Shown here: one piece after another, positions 34,144 through 46,013 of the stretch
Numbering within the stretch: the first letter of the stretch is position 1
Layout: every line of letters begins with the position of its first letter
NCBI GenBank assembly: GCA_002803225.1
Contig: NXFV01001068.1
Coordinates: 1-64,000 of the forward strand
DNA from: Gamarada debralockiae
Lineage: Eukaryota; Ascomycota; Leotiomycetes; Helotiales; Hyphodiscaceae
Direction of reading: 5' to 3'
DNA: 64,000 bases
Program-made: the position numbers and the translations under genes
The notes under the pieces: model-generated
The model's input: the letters and a program-made list of their open reading frames with translations, nothing else
What the model was told of the DNA's origin: nothing
Database searches by the model: none

Positions 34144-35060
34144 GGCTCAAAGCCTCAGTGGCCTTATACTTTCGCTTGCTGTTTCCGAAAAGGGACCCAA
34201 AATACATCGGATAAATTAGTGTGCCCTGGGGTTGGAAATTGCCCATGAACGCCATGACTTTTCAGCCCTTTCGACAGTATCGCGATTGGCTGGGATTCAG
34301 GCTTGCATTATCAGATAACGCCTCATCGCGCGATTTCATACCGTAGTGGAAACCTCAAACCAATAACCAACCCCTGTGAACGTTTCCCCTGTTCAATTTA
34401 CACGTTTAAAATAGAAGATAAAGATCAAAGGCTTTCAGTAAAATCAAGTGTGTTCTCATCCACGTGGCATGGAAGCTCCCTTTCAAGCTGCCCCTTCTTC
34501 TGCTTTATCTTGACAACCCCAATCACTCCCAATTTAGTTATATCGGTGAGGGTATAGCTTCAGCTTACAAATTTTTCTCCTTTCACATATCTTCGTCACC
34601 GATATGAATCTGTTACCTGATTGAAACATCAGTTCCTGCCTTTACGACCCAGAGCGTAATTATTCTAAGTCCCCCAACCCTCTATTTCTTCCACTTAGAA
34701 TTTCCAAGCGGAAGCGGAGAAAATTTTCTTCCTCTTCATACTCTCTCAGCAAAGAGCAAGTTGGATTGGTGCGCATCTCTCGCTTAAAAAAGGAGGCAGG
34801 GGCTCTCCACGGCCAAAAAAAGCGGCCCAGATTGGCACAACACCAAAAGCCTTACTTCAGTAGTAACAAACTTCCGCAAGGCTTGATTAAATGCTGAAAC
34901 TTGATTTCAGAACCCTAAAGAAGTAAAGCTGTCTTCCGGTGAAGATTTGGAAATTTCGTTTGGTTTTGGTGATTGTTCTTTGAGCCTGAACGGAGGACGT
35001 AGTTTAGTAGGCAAGTGTCAATTTGGGCGGCTCTTTCGGCCCTGGAGAGCAGGGTGGATC
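34144..35060. other. Non-coding stretch in the repeat island
   Basis: Short ORFs only, and no recognised motif. It lies between the MITE-like and LTR-like elements. Confidence 0.4.
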
Positions 35061-35077
35061 GGTTCTGACAGTTCTGA

Positions 35078-35663
35078 TGTGTGACGGCCCTGAATGCCTG
35101 AGATCTAAGGCGCAGAGCGACAGTCTTTACAATTGTAAGAACCTCGCACGTCTACAGTACTCGGGATTTCTCCGAGATCACGTGTGGCACTATGGGCCTG
35201 GCTATAATCTCCTCTTTCTCTGACCATTTACTTCCTCTTCTTTCTTCTTTAGTTTAGAATCTTTTACATGCGATATGGTAGTAGAATCGAAGCCTCTTTT
35301 CCCCTAGATATATCGCTGCCTTCGTGACATCGTATCAAGTAAGAAACTTAAGCCTGCTTCCTTCAAGTAAGGTCATTAACCTTACTTGGTACTCTACTAC
35401 TAGCTACTAGCTATCTAGCTGAATTGAGCTAGTATCGGTGTTCCCGAACCTCTTCCGGGTCCTCGAGATTACACTGTACTCCTACAGCCATCTAGACAAC
35501 CGGGTCTTGTGTAGGCTCAGATCATCCCCTGGGTCCTAACAGGCCTAGGCCCGTGATATAACAAGCTTGAGTTCTTTGTACTTGTACTTAATATACTAGT
35601 ACTTAGATACTTCCCATTGCTAGCACAATAATACAACTACCTCTTCTATCACTAAACTGCTAC
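35078..35663. repeat. LTR-like sequence sharing a word with the left edge of the window
   Basis: The stretch begins TGTGACGGCCCTGAATG and contains TTACAATTGTAAGAACCTCGC at about 35127, which also occurs at 249-269 inside the Tc1/mariner relic. A CACGTG word and a TATAAT-like word follow, as in fungal LTR promoters. Both ends are uncertain. Confidence 0.4.
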
Positions 35664-35978
35664 TGTGACAGCTCTACACAGTGGAGTCTTACACATTGAA
35701 GGCTCTGCACAGGAGGTGCTGTATTGTACGAAAATACTGGGCTAAGGAGAAAAAGAAAAGTTCTGCAAGTACACGAAGTCTAATACAACTCCAGGACGCG
35801 CTAGTGCACTAGGCTCCCACACGTCAAGCTAGTCGTGTGACCCACTCGCCGCCAGGCTCAGGGCGATTTCGTATGGGCGGTTTTGCAGGGGCGATTTGGT
35901 GGCATTCGCCAGAACTGTCACAGTCCTACGTCCTGTGATCCCTCTTATTGCCCTCCAGCTATCTCAGCTGTTACACTC
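35664..35978 (-). mobile_element. Copia-type LTR (solo or fragment) with polypurine tract
   Basis: The left end reads TGTGACAGCT and the right end AGCTGTTACA, an imperfect inverted pair with TG...CA borders. Just outside the right end is CTCCCCCT, which on the minus strand is AGGGGGAG, a polypurine tract directly before a TGTAACA start. This is the expected layout of a 3' LTR of a Ty1/copia element on the minus strand. A diverged copy of the inner part lies at 26630-26806. No reverse transcriptase remains beside it. Confidence 0.5.
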
Positions 35979-37394
35979 CCCCTAGCGAAATGACCCCAGG
36001 TATCCTCTGCTCTGCTCCCGCCCCTATGCTCTGCAAAGCATGTACTTGATTGTGAGGCCAGTTATTCATTTTTAAGAACTAACCTCCTGGCCACGTACTA
36101 TGCCCTGCATTATCTTCTGTTAGGTTATCCTTGGATAACTTTCTTCTGTTGCCAGTTATTTTCAGCCCAAGCATCTTTTCCAAGCCTACCCTGCCCAATC
36201 CTCTTTTCTACAGGACCCTCATATCGTATTGCCGGTACGTTATAAACAGCACCAACCTTCTTTCCTTCCCGTCAGATAGCTAGTCAAATTCGCTCCCAGA
36301 CCATTCTTCTCTTTGCTCTGCGAGTCTTTCTTCAATATACAATCACGTGCCGGAAGTGAAGGCACGATTTTTGTAAGGGTAAGCAGCACTTTTGACTTCA
36401 AATAACTATAACTTTAAATATAAACAATTTATATACAAAACTTAAAATGAGTATTATTTAACTACTTAATTCTAAATATTATTAATTCTAGAAAATTATA
36501 AGGTGTACACCTTTTATAATTATCTATTGAAAAGCAAGTGTTAAAATAATATATATATATATATATATTTTTTTTTTTTTTAAATGTTCCTGAAACTCAC
36601 TAACAAATCTTAGATTTAACACGAAAACTTAAGGGATTTGATTATAATTTATTAATTTATTACACACTATTTCAATTTAAAAATTTGAAAATTAAGTAGA
36701 GATTTACTATAACTTTGCTTTTACATAAAGTTTTTAAATTAGGGGTGCTGTTAAAGGGCTATTCTATAACAAGAGTAGGCTAAGATCAAGGAAGAAACCC
36801 TTGATGCATTAATGAAGAGCATGTCTCGAAGGATAGCGGAAATGATAAAGAATGAGGGAGGTTCAACAAAGTATCGATTGATTGATTGATTCTTACACTG
36901 ACCTGGCTAAAGGGCCACGCGGGTACTGCTGTTTACACCTAAGGGAAATCTCTTCAGACAAAAACCCTTAGACTCAATCCATCATTCTCTTTCTGTAAGT
37001 CGGCGCACCGCCAGCGTTCTAAAGCACAAGTGTCCTCGTTATCACGTTCTCTTATGTTAACCTCAGCTGGCTATCCATCAGTAATCTATTATACAAGATT
37101 CTGTAAATACATAATATAGAAGCAGATCGTGGCTTAGCCTTTGCTTGTTCTGTAATGTTCAGAAAAACCCTTCTTGCCCTTTGCCTACCAAAAGCCCTTA
37201 CCGGACCTTCGCTAGCAAATGCCCGAAGAAGCTCCTTCGACTTAGAATTGCGCTATCCCTTGAATTACTCGAGGAAGAAGTGGCCTATATTTGAATAGCT
37301 AGCAAGCTATTTACTCCTTTGTATTATTATACTAGACAGTGGTAGTACTCTAGTTCTCCTTAAGGCTTCCGGACGCCTGCCTTTGCTTTTAACG
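35979..37394. other. AT-rich repeat-derived DNA
   Basis: No gene. A strongly AT-rich block (about 36370-36760) contains an AT dinucleotide run followed by a poly-T run near 36549-36580. A short GATT tandem lies near 36875. The composition suggests RIP of an old element. Confidence 0.5.
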
Positions 37395-37560
37395 TGGGGG
37401 CAAGGCCACGTGACAGAACTGGGGGTCGCCAAGCCCTAGGCGGGGGAGGGGGGGGAAGGGATTCGAATCCTACGCACACACAGCACTTACGGCCAGAGAC
37501 TAGCCAGGTCGTCGCCGGCCAACCCACTAATCTACTGAGCACGGGCTTATGTTCTAGGAA
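37395..37560 (-). mobile_element. tRNA-derived SINE-like sequence
   Basis: On the minus strand a TAGATTAGTGG word (37534-37524) resembles an A box and GGATTCGAATCC (37470-37459) is a good B box, about 53 bp further on, the spacing of an internal RNA polymerase III promoter. The 5' part reads GCTCAGTAGATTAGTGG as in a tRNA D-arm. The acceptor stem does not close, so it is not a working tRNA gene. A C-rich tail follows. Confidence 0.35.
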
Positions 37561-37797
37561 GTGTCTGCCCACACAACTTTCCCCCCTCAACAAAGTATTA
37601 ATAGAGCTTTTAATTGATATAATTTTCACTTGATTTGAGTGCGCTTTGGTTGAGATATATGCCTCTGAATCGAACGGTGGGTTTTATGGCCCATGCCTTC
37701 ACTTCTGCCACGTGACTGTACTTCAATCATGGAATACGCGCAGTCGATCAGTACATTCTTTGCTAAAATTTGTTTCCGCAGCTGCAAGTAGCTTATC

Positions 37798-37932
37798 TCA
37801 CTTCAACACTAACGGATCTGCTTTTGCCCCGTAAGCCAACAGAACTTTCGCAATCCTCCATTCACTTCCAGTTACAAGGGCTTGCAATGCATGCCAAGCT
37901 CTCCTCCTCGGGCATTAACATTAGCACCATTA
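37798..37932 (-). pseudogene. Out-of-frame ankyrin tail of the NLR gene
   Basis: Past the stop of the NLR gene, other frames still read AVQLLLDNGANVNARGGELG and then, after a second shift, ALQALVTGSEWRIAKVLLAYG to a TGA at 37800-37798. These are ankyrin repeats and the natural C-terminus. Two small indels separate them from the main frame, so the present protein is about 45 residues short and has a changed end. Confidence 0.7.
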
Positions 37933-40900
37933 TCAAGCAACAGCTGCACAGCTTTTCCGCCGGTAGTATATTTTCAATGCACTTCCAAAATATCCCGCTT
38001 GTATATTGATATCAGCGCCGCTATGAAGCAAGAGCTGTATAATCTTTTCGTTTCCTTTGCATACTGCTGCTTGCAATGCAGTTCCATAACCTCCCACTTG
38101 TGCGTTGATATCAGCGCCGCCATCGAGCAAAATCTGCACAATGCTTTCGTTTCCTCGGTATATTGCTGCCTGCAATGCACTTCCACAATGCCCCCCTTGT
38201 GAATTAATATCAGCACCGCCGTCAAGCAAAAGCTGCACAATGATTTCGTTTCCTCGGTATGCTGCTGCTTGCAACGCACTTCCAAAATGCCCCCCTTGTG
38301 AATTAATATCAGCACCGCCGTCAAGCAAAAGCTGCATAATGTTTTCGTATCCTTGGTATGCTGCTGCTTGCAACGCACTTCCAAAATGCCCCCCTTGTGA
38401 ATTAATATCAGCGCCACTATCAAGTAAGAGCTGCACCGTCTTTTCGTGTCCTTTGTATGCTACTGCTTGCAATACAGTTCCGAAATATCCCCCTAGTGCA
38501 TTGATATCAGCGCCGCTATCAAGCAAAAGGTGTACAATCTTTTCGTGTCCTTTGTATGCTGCTGCTTGTAATGCAGTTCCAAAGTCCCCATAAAGCGACG
38601 CTTCGTTAATGCCTTCGCCAGCTTCGACGAAAATTTCTGTGAGCCGAAAGTCGCCAATAAAAGCGGCGTAATACAATGGTGCGACGAGTTCAGTGGACGT
38701 CTTTTCCCAATTTGAAGCGAAGTCTTTGTCGGGACCCTTAATTCGAATAATGTTCAAAAAGCTTCTAGTACTTCGTTCAAAAGCCTTTGTGACTAACTTG
38801 GTCATGATAGTAGGTAAAGGTCCCCACGCAACATGAGCAAGATGCTCTGCCCAGTATCTAACTACATATTCCCATAGTTGGTATTTTCGAAGTAAGTCTT
38901 CGGTTGCAAGCTCAGTCTTGCTCAAATGTACGTGATATGCAAGACATGAATGGGTGATGTGAAGGTGTGCATAAATCTCAGTGACGTGGAAGTTACTGGC
39001 CGGGCCTCTCGTGATTCGCGAGGAGACAAGGTATTCCTTGATGGAGAAGTGTGCAAATCTGATCTCAATAACATCTTTCCCGTATCTGATACTCTTGCTC
39101 TCGTAAGACTTTGTCGTGACCATCGTAACAAGACCGTGGAGGTGCCTAAGCACATCTGCTGCCTTGAAGAGTCGTTCTTCGTTGTCGAAGGGTATGTCAC
39201 TCTCGGGGTCCAAAATAAAAATCTCTGCGATTTCCTCCAAAAGGAGAGGGCGAAGAGAGAATGAAAGCCATACTAGAACATTCGCAACTTGCTTTTGGTA
39301 ATTCGGACCTACTCGTGCAAGCATTCTGTCGTATGTCGCATCCAGGCCGTGGGGAAGATCATTCAGCGTCGTCTGAATCTTTCCCGGAGTAGAAAGGTCT
39401 CGAAGGACATTAAATTGACAGGCCACATATTGAAACCTGAATGAACCTCATCGTCAGTAGCTAGTGGAACTAGACAATATCTGGCGAACCTACATTCCAT
39501 CTGCTTTGTCGATCAGCGTAGCTCTTGCTTTCGTTTTTATCGTATTTGGCCATGAGCTATATGTATCTGATGCTAAAGTTCTGTCGATATACAAGCCGAT
39601 GTCGTGATCGATAGCCGCCTTGTAAACCGAAAGGTCAATGTCGATTTTCAGTGATGGTGATTTGAGAAGTTGAAAGCTTTTTTGGATATCGGTTTCTCTT
39701 CGGCTAGTCCAAAACACGTGTAGGCTCTCTGATGCTCTCGTATGGATTCGGCTTAAGGTATCCATAAGGAATTCACGTTCCTTCATTTCGACAGGACATT
39801 CATCTAACGCATCTATCACTAAGTAGACTTTTGTAAATCCACAAATCGTAGCTGCCAAAACCTTCTCAAGGGTTTCTATATCAGGGCGATGGCCTTTGTC
39901 CCGGTAGGTAGCAAGGGCGTTTACGGACTTCGGAGTGTCTGGCCGTTGACAGCAGAGTTGTTTAATGAGTGAGCAAATCATTCCATCTGTGTCTTGTTTC
40001 TCTCCATCGTTAAAGCTGAAGTAGTAGTATGCCAACGCAGTTTCGGGATCAGAGTCATATGTTTCTTCGAGTTGTTTAATGACCGAAGTGCTGCTAATTC
40101 TCAGCTTCGATTTTGATATAGTAATGTGAAAATACCTCAGGATAGTCTTTCCGGAACCAGCTAAAGAGAATTATTAGTAACTATTTGGGAAAATTAAAGA
40201 GCTTATTACCTTTCCCATTCAACCAAAGGAGAGAATTAGGAGCATTCTCCCACCCGTTAAAATCCTTGTTTCCATTTACCAGCCATTCGCCAGTGCTAGA
40301 CTCATGTTTCTTACGGCCACTGTTGTAGTTTGTCGAAGGATCAATTGACGATAGCCATCTGAGTAAATTTTCTCTTTTATCATCCTTCCGTGCGTTTTCA
40401 ATTGCCTCCCTGAGTCCAGAAACGTAATCGCCTATCGAAGTCATCGCCCCAATGCTCTCTTTATGGCGTTCGCAAAGAGCTTCGAACTCTTCTTCGTCCC
40501 TTGTATCTTTCCAGACTTCATAAATAGAACAGAAAGCCTCTTCCTGTGTCTCAACTTCCTTTAGCATCGCGTCCCAATCATCCCACCTGACACTATCCAA
40601 AGCGGCTCTGGAAGCTGCATTCTTTGAGTAGTAACAAACACTCTCTGCTTGAAACTTCAGTATTTTAGTATATAGCTCTTGCAATATGTCTCTGTACCCT
40701 TCGTGCGATGCCACAAGAGATTTGGTCTCCTCGCCATCAATGGATTCATACCGACGAGCGTACAACGCTTCCCTCATCGCACTTCGAACGATGAGATTCG
40801 AGATATAATCCAGACCCCTCACTAGCGACGCTGCCTGCTTTGAAGGGTTCAAGAAGAGCTGGCAAAGTCAGCCGGTGCAAAGGAAAGTCTGTTAATTGGA

Positions 40901-41614
40901 ACTTACGAATAGCAACAAGCTCACTCCAGTCCATGCAATCGATGCATACGGGTTCGCGCTCACAGCACCGCTGACATATTGATTTGCCAGCCCCACAATG
41001 CCAACAACAGGCTCCATCAAATCTTTCACTGGGACCTCATTCCCACCAAATTTCAACTTCCAAGTATTCTTCTGGACTTCCAACATCTTCTTCTTAAGAA
41101 TGGATACCATTTGATCCTTTCTCTCGACTTTGAAGGTAGATAATACAATTTTCGGTTCTGCTGTGTGAGAGAGTACCGCTTCATAGTCTTTCACAAGAGT
41201 CTCTTCTTTGGCTCGCAGGCTTTCGTATGCTTGATTCCAGAGCTCGCTAATCGGGCTTGCCGCCGGAATTTCACTGTTGGCAGAGGCGATTTCTACGCCG
41301 GTTGTGAGAGTGGGTGGGTGAAGGCGTTTGTTGATGAAGGATCTGACGGACTGGTCACTACTTTCGATTGCCTCTCGAATCTTCGCGTCACCTCCCTCAG
41401 GTTGAGGAGTAGGATCGTTCTTAATAGCAGCAACCTTCACATCTGGGGGGTTTCCTAGGAAAGTCACGTTCGATTTACCAGCGATAGAAACCTGCTGTTT
41501 GGTATCCTTGACTTTAGACTGAAGATCGAGTTTATTTTTGAGGAAACGGAATCTGGATGGCTTTTTGCTATTTGGCGGCGTCTCTGTGCTTGCAGGTCCC
41601 CTGGAGTCGGCCAT
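37933..41614 (-). CDS. NLR-type receptor: N-terminal helical domain, NACHT, ankyrin repeats (1160 aa)
   Basis: Five exons join in phase: 41614-40907, 40858-40210, 40160-40136 (a 25-nt exon), 40090-39494 and 39436-37933. The ATG at 41614 gives MADSRGPASTETPP. Residues about 110-440 fit the helical domain found before NACHT in fungal NLRs (SELWNQAYESLRAKEETLVKDYE). The P-loop is NGKAGSGKTIL (about 449-459), the Walker B region VYLVIDALDECP (about 548-559). The SWACOS-like part has HGLDATYDRML and IRFAHFSIKEYL. From about 910 ankyrin repeats of 33 residues follow. In the cytoplasm such STAND ATPases oligomerise after ligand sensing and start defence or incompatibility death. The 45-nt intron between exons 3 and 4 is stop-free, so retention is possible. 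The last repeats are lost through frameshifts. Confidence 0.87.
37960..38590 (-). repeat. 99-bp ankyrin-coding repeats with high internal identity
   Basis: About six units of 99 bp. The clearest neighbours (about 38200-38298, 38299-38397 and on) are almost identical over long runs, including silent positions, sharing QLLLDGGADINSQGGHFGSA. Outer units are more diverged. Confidence 0.85.
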
Positions 41615-43808
41615 GTTGAATTTAGTTCTAGTCAATGTCAAATAAGCATCAAACTTGTCTTGCAAGTTAAAATACTCAGTGTCGCTGCGTACGATGGTAG
41701 TATTTGCAAAGATTTGAAGTGCATGGCCGTCATCGAGCGCTCGCTTAGCGTCATCGGGCCCTGCCAACCCGAACCAGCTAGCCCCGTGACCGCCAAGCCC
41801 TCACGACCAAGGCGCGTTTTAGCAGAGATTACAGTTCGACGACGGCGCTAGGCGTGATGTCGTGACGCCTGCGGTGCCGCGCCGTGTCGGCGCTTAGTGT
41901 CTATTGACACTCTTTGGACCCAGTTCGTACGCCTGCAAGGCTCTCAAGTCAAGCCCCTAGAGATACACACGCTAATACTACTTATACAGATCAAAGTAAA
42001 GCTACGATTGATATTACGAAGCTACGATTAAAGCTATCAGGGTCACTGATTATAGCGGCAATCCTAGCTGACGCGCTGTTCCATGGCGCCTGTATTGCCA
42101 GAGACCTCCTGCGCCTCTGGCGGCTCGTTTTCTTGGCGAGGGCAGAGGTTCTTCGACGTCAGATCTCACCTGCTTGCATCTCTATCTCACTCCAAATTTT
42201 TCGAGGATATGTAACTCCAAAAATCGGCATTCTCAGTCAGTAGCCTGGCGTTTAACGTCCACCCTATCGCCCTCATTAGACCACCCAACTTGCTGCTTGT
42301 TTCTATTACTCTCCGACGAGGGGTTACCATACATCAAAATGCCGATAACCTTGGCAGACCTTCCTGTCAAGCCGCAGGCACGTCCTCTCTTGTTGAATGC
42401 ATGAACTACTGCCTCAGGCACCTCTTTTTGGCTCCACACTTCATTTCCCCATGTATTTAGTCTCCTCCTACCTTAGATTCTATTCTACAGACTTTTCTCC
42501 CCATCCGACAATTGACGCGATATATTCACCGCCGGACACTGTGCGTCGCCCACTGTAGGGTTTTAAAACTGGCAACATGGGCCCATAGGATAGATTCCAC
42601 ATGTAAGACAACTTCGAGGGTTGACACAAGGACTCTGTTCTGGGACGCACGAGGGAAAGCATCTTCCAACTTTATCACGTGTCTCAGAATTCAGCGCTCG
42701 GTTCTACCACCTATGAGCTTAGAACCCTCAACGTTTTTGAATATCTCTTCGAAACCAGTAGGGGTGAAATCGCTTCATTGAAATCTGGGCGCTTCTGTTT
42801 CTCAATATGAACCACGCGCGGAAGAGAGGCATCGCAGTGAGAAGGTTACGTTCTCTCACTTTCGCCACTATTCACTCAAAAATTCATGAAAGCACACGTC
42901 CAGGGCTAACAATCCTTTAAATTTCATAGCATCTCTCCTTAAATCCCTGAGGTATCACTTAAATAACTTCATCTTAATTCTGCCACTCCAACTCCTTCGG
43001 CCCAACATCCCGACCACTTGCCTGGAAGGGTCTCTGAATCCGAGACGTAGGCATTCAGTCTCAGACTCCATTCCCTATTTACAGCGCCGAATTTGAAGTC
43101 CCTCGAGCTCGTAGGGCATATTTCTATCTCATCATCACTTCTGTACCCCCTCCTGCCTGCTGCAATTATTCTAGCTCCAATATTTCCACATGCAACTCAA
43201 TATCCTTGCCCCAGATGGGGAGTGCTAGTTCCAGCACGATCCTGGAGAAGAAATGAACAATGAAGACACCACTGAATTTGACACTCCTGATGACGTTTTT
43301 CAGTCCCTCGGAGTAGAGATTGGGCTCAGTGATAGGCCATTTAGGTAATACCCCACCACAGCCAAAATCATGCCATTACTCGAAGCATTTGCGTGAACGG
43401 TATAAGGACTAGCAGAAATTAAAGAAATGGTACTAGATGCGAGTCTGAATGGCACTTCGCAGAGAATGTTCCACGTGACATCTGGCTGAGGGTAAGAGGT
43501 CGCTGTGGGACACTTTTCACAGCCTTGATGACAACGTGGGGCAAAAATTGAAGTAAGCGCATCGAAGAATAGGAGGCTATACATCCTGGCTTCTGGTTGG
43601 AAGGGAGACGAGGATAGGGAAGGCATGGAGGAGGTGGTGAGACTGTTTAGGGATGCGGGTAGGAAGAACAACTTGGTGAAGTTCTTCAGGGAGATAACCG
43701 TCAGCATTTCCGGAAATTGTATAAGATGATACCGCACTCCGATTTCAGCTTCGATCTCAGGCCTATCTCAGGTCTATCCTCCAGCCAGTTAGGCCTTCAT
43801 TCTGGGAC
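41615..43808. other. Intergenic region, with one weak ORF
   Basis: About 2.2 kb upstream of the NLR gene. Inverted CG-rich words occur near 41840-41910. A 145-codon ORF at 43300-43737 (minus) includes MYSLLFFDALTSIFA, faintly like a signal peptide, but has no other support; I do not call it a gene. The right end is the 3' flank of the WW-domain gene. Confidence 0.4.
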
Positions 43809-44665
43809 TCAGTCATAAGCCTCATCATAGTCCTCTTCGTACTCCTCTCTCGCCTCCTCCTGTTCTTCTCGATCGCTGCTGCTATGATGCTCGTCATCGC
43901 CATCTACTTGAAAGTCAGCTCCGTGACGATGTTGAGGAAATGGGCAAACATACCTAGCGCATGTGCGAGAACCATCCCTCCAACAGCACCAACCGCCACA
44001 CCCGCCGCGGCACCCATCATCATGTTCTTCTTGCTATTATCTTTCGGCTTTCCCATATTCCCCTGGTCATAGCCGCCTGGAGCTGCTCCCCCATATGCTT
44101 CTGAATTACCATACCCACGATTGGCATCATATCCTCCTGCTCCTCCTGGCGAGGGACCGGTCGGGAACATCCAGCTCACCAAATTATTACGCTGCTCCAA
44201 ATATGCCCACCTCGAGCCCTGAGGATCCCACAGCGCTATCCATCCCGGTGGTAAGGAGGGCGTTGGTGGCAGTGCACCGCCTTGTTGGGGTGGTGCGGAG
44301 TACGGCTGTTGGGGAGGGGGAGACATGTATTGTTGCTGGGGTGGTGGAGGGGCGTACGGATGTGTGCCATAGGCTGGCTGGGGAGCTCCATATTGCGGTT
44401 GTTGAGGTGGTGCGCCGTATGGCTGTTGGTACGGCTGGGGACTTTGGTTCGGGTAGCCATACTGTTGCTGAGGTGGGTAATCGTAACCTATTTGAACCAA
44501 TGTCCAGTTAGTTTTTGGGCATTCATGATTCAGAGATGGCGAAGAGAGAATGTAAATTGTCTACTCACCTCTCTGGCCGGTTGGAGGGGCGTTGGACTGA
44601 GGATTCTTGTCGTCTTTACTCAACAGGCCGTCGACCTGGCTGTTGAGCTTTGATAGCCATGACAT
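43809..44665 (-). CDS. WW-domain protein with Pro/Gln/Tyr-rich region (242 aa)
   Basis: Exons 44665-44569, 44487-43954 and 43906-43809 join in phase. The start MSWLSKLNSQVDGLLSKDDK is followed by a Pro/Gln/Tyr-rich stretch (about 34-110). A WW domain lies at about 111-141 (LPPGWIALWDPQGSRWAYLE) and should bind proline-rich partners. Then comes a Gly-rich linker and a glycine-zipper-like helix (MMMGAAAGVAVGAVGGMV) that could enter or bend membranes. Splicing out the last intron (GTATGT donor, GCTGAC branch) swaps the end for an acidic tail (EEYEEDYDEAYD). The function is not known; many ascomycetes have such a protein. The gene looks intact. Confidence 0.85.
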
Positions 44666-46013
44666 CTTGGAAGTCTGTAAGGGGGATGAACTTTAGAGTA
44701 CTCTTGAAAGTGGATTTGGGAAATTTAGGAAAAAGTGAAGAGAGATGCAAGTGGTAAGAAGAGAACTTAAAAACTCCTGCAGCCCTACCCTCACGTCAGT
44801 GTAACTTTCCCAAAGCAGTCGGGGAGCGGGCCCGAGCGCACGTGACTGCCACAAATCCCGCACGGTTTGAGAGACTGCACTGCGCCCCCTATGCTTTAAG
44901 GGTACATCATGTTTCTAGTTCCATTCTAACCTATCACGGCGAGTTAAGATGTCATATCTCCGTGCTAATGAAAGATAAAGCACAGGATAAAGGCGTGTGC
45001 GCTTGGCACGCAACTGACGCGCGCAAAGTTTCTTGGCAGCTGGAAAATTGGGCCGAAAAACCTTGCACAGCTGAAATCTTTGCTCGGCTGCCGAATATCC
45101 GACGCGGAAAATGTCGCCAGACTGCTTGGTTGTTAAAAAGTCGAACGGACGTCTGTGCGAAAGCTTCGCAATGTTGGAGAATTGTCTTCAAAACACAGCA
45201 GAAAGTCAAACTGCCATGAAAGGAGCGCTCGGCTCGTCCCGCATTTGGACCCCCTGGGGCTGTCAGCCCCTGTCGCGACATCCTTACAAATACTGTAACT
45301 CCCTGCTAATACCAAATGAGTGTACCGCTTTAATTAGAATATAAGATCCCAAAACGCTCAGAGATTATAAACAATCCGTAATCGAGGGCAGGGCTTTTGA
45401 TAAGTTCTTGAAATGGAATCATTCAACTGCGGTGGGCTATTGAGAGATTGAAAGGAGCGTGAACTCGCAAGCCAAAACTGGTCATCCCAAAATCCAGAAC
45501 GTTCTCGAGAAAAAGAAAGAGTGGATCGAAGTACCCTGAACTTAGGTCCTTCCTCGGTCTCTGCTGCCAGGCCCATGATTCGTCCCTAGACGATCGACCC
45601 CTCAGCCTTATGTTCAATCTGTCGGATGGATCAAATAGACTCGATTACACAGTAAAAGTAAGGTGTGAAGGGTGTTAAATGCAGGTGGAAATAGGAGCTA
45701 GGCTTGACCCGATTAAGGAAGCTAAACAGGGTATATTTCATCTGACGCAATCATATATTATATTATATATAATATATTTTCCCCGCACATCCCATGCCAA
45801 ACCTCCTCTTGCCCCCCTTCCAACTTTCCACCACAGCAACATAAACAGCTATACCAGCTGCAACAACACCTCACTCCTACCCAATCCCACCTTATTCACG
45901 ACCGCGACCTAGACCGCCGGGAACGTGACCAAAAGCCCCGATCAGGGCCCCTCCCCCCCCAACAAAAAAACGAAGTGGTCTCTCACACGGCGTGGAAGAC
46001 TGACAACGGCCCC
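44666..46013. other. Intergenic region without a supported gene
   Basis: Start region of the WW gene on the left, then about 1.2 kb of short ORFs without motifs. A TATA-rich tract lies at 45755-45780 and poly-pyrimidine words around 45790-45960. Confidence 0.4.

Noticed and set aside
35664..35925. MITE with CTGTGACAG termini
   Set aside because: The inverted ends are real, but the TG...CA borders extended to 35978 and the adjacent polypurine tract explain the region better as a copia LTR.
37459..37560. Functional tRNA gene
   Set aside because: A and B boxes are present but the acceptor stem does not pair and no anticodon arm forms.
37394..37633. 79-codon Gly-rich ORF
   Set aside because: It comes from the SINE-like, GC-rich repeat and its antisense is equally open.
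37974..38423. Second repeat ORF on the minus strand
   Set aside because: Out-of-frame reading of the ankyrin repeats, open only because the units are so alike.
38105..38593. 162-codon repeat ORF on the plus strand
   Set aside because: Antisense to the ankyrin repeats; its periodicity only mirrors them.
43300..43737. Small secreted protein on the minus strand
   Set aside because: The signal-like segment is internal and weak; no other support.
45660..45760. 5S rRNA gene
   Set aside because: Some words looked similar, but the internal control region and pairing of the ends are missing.
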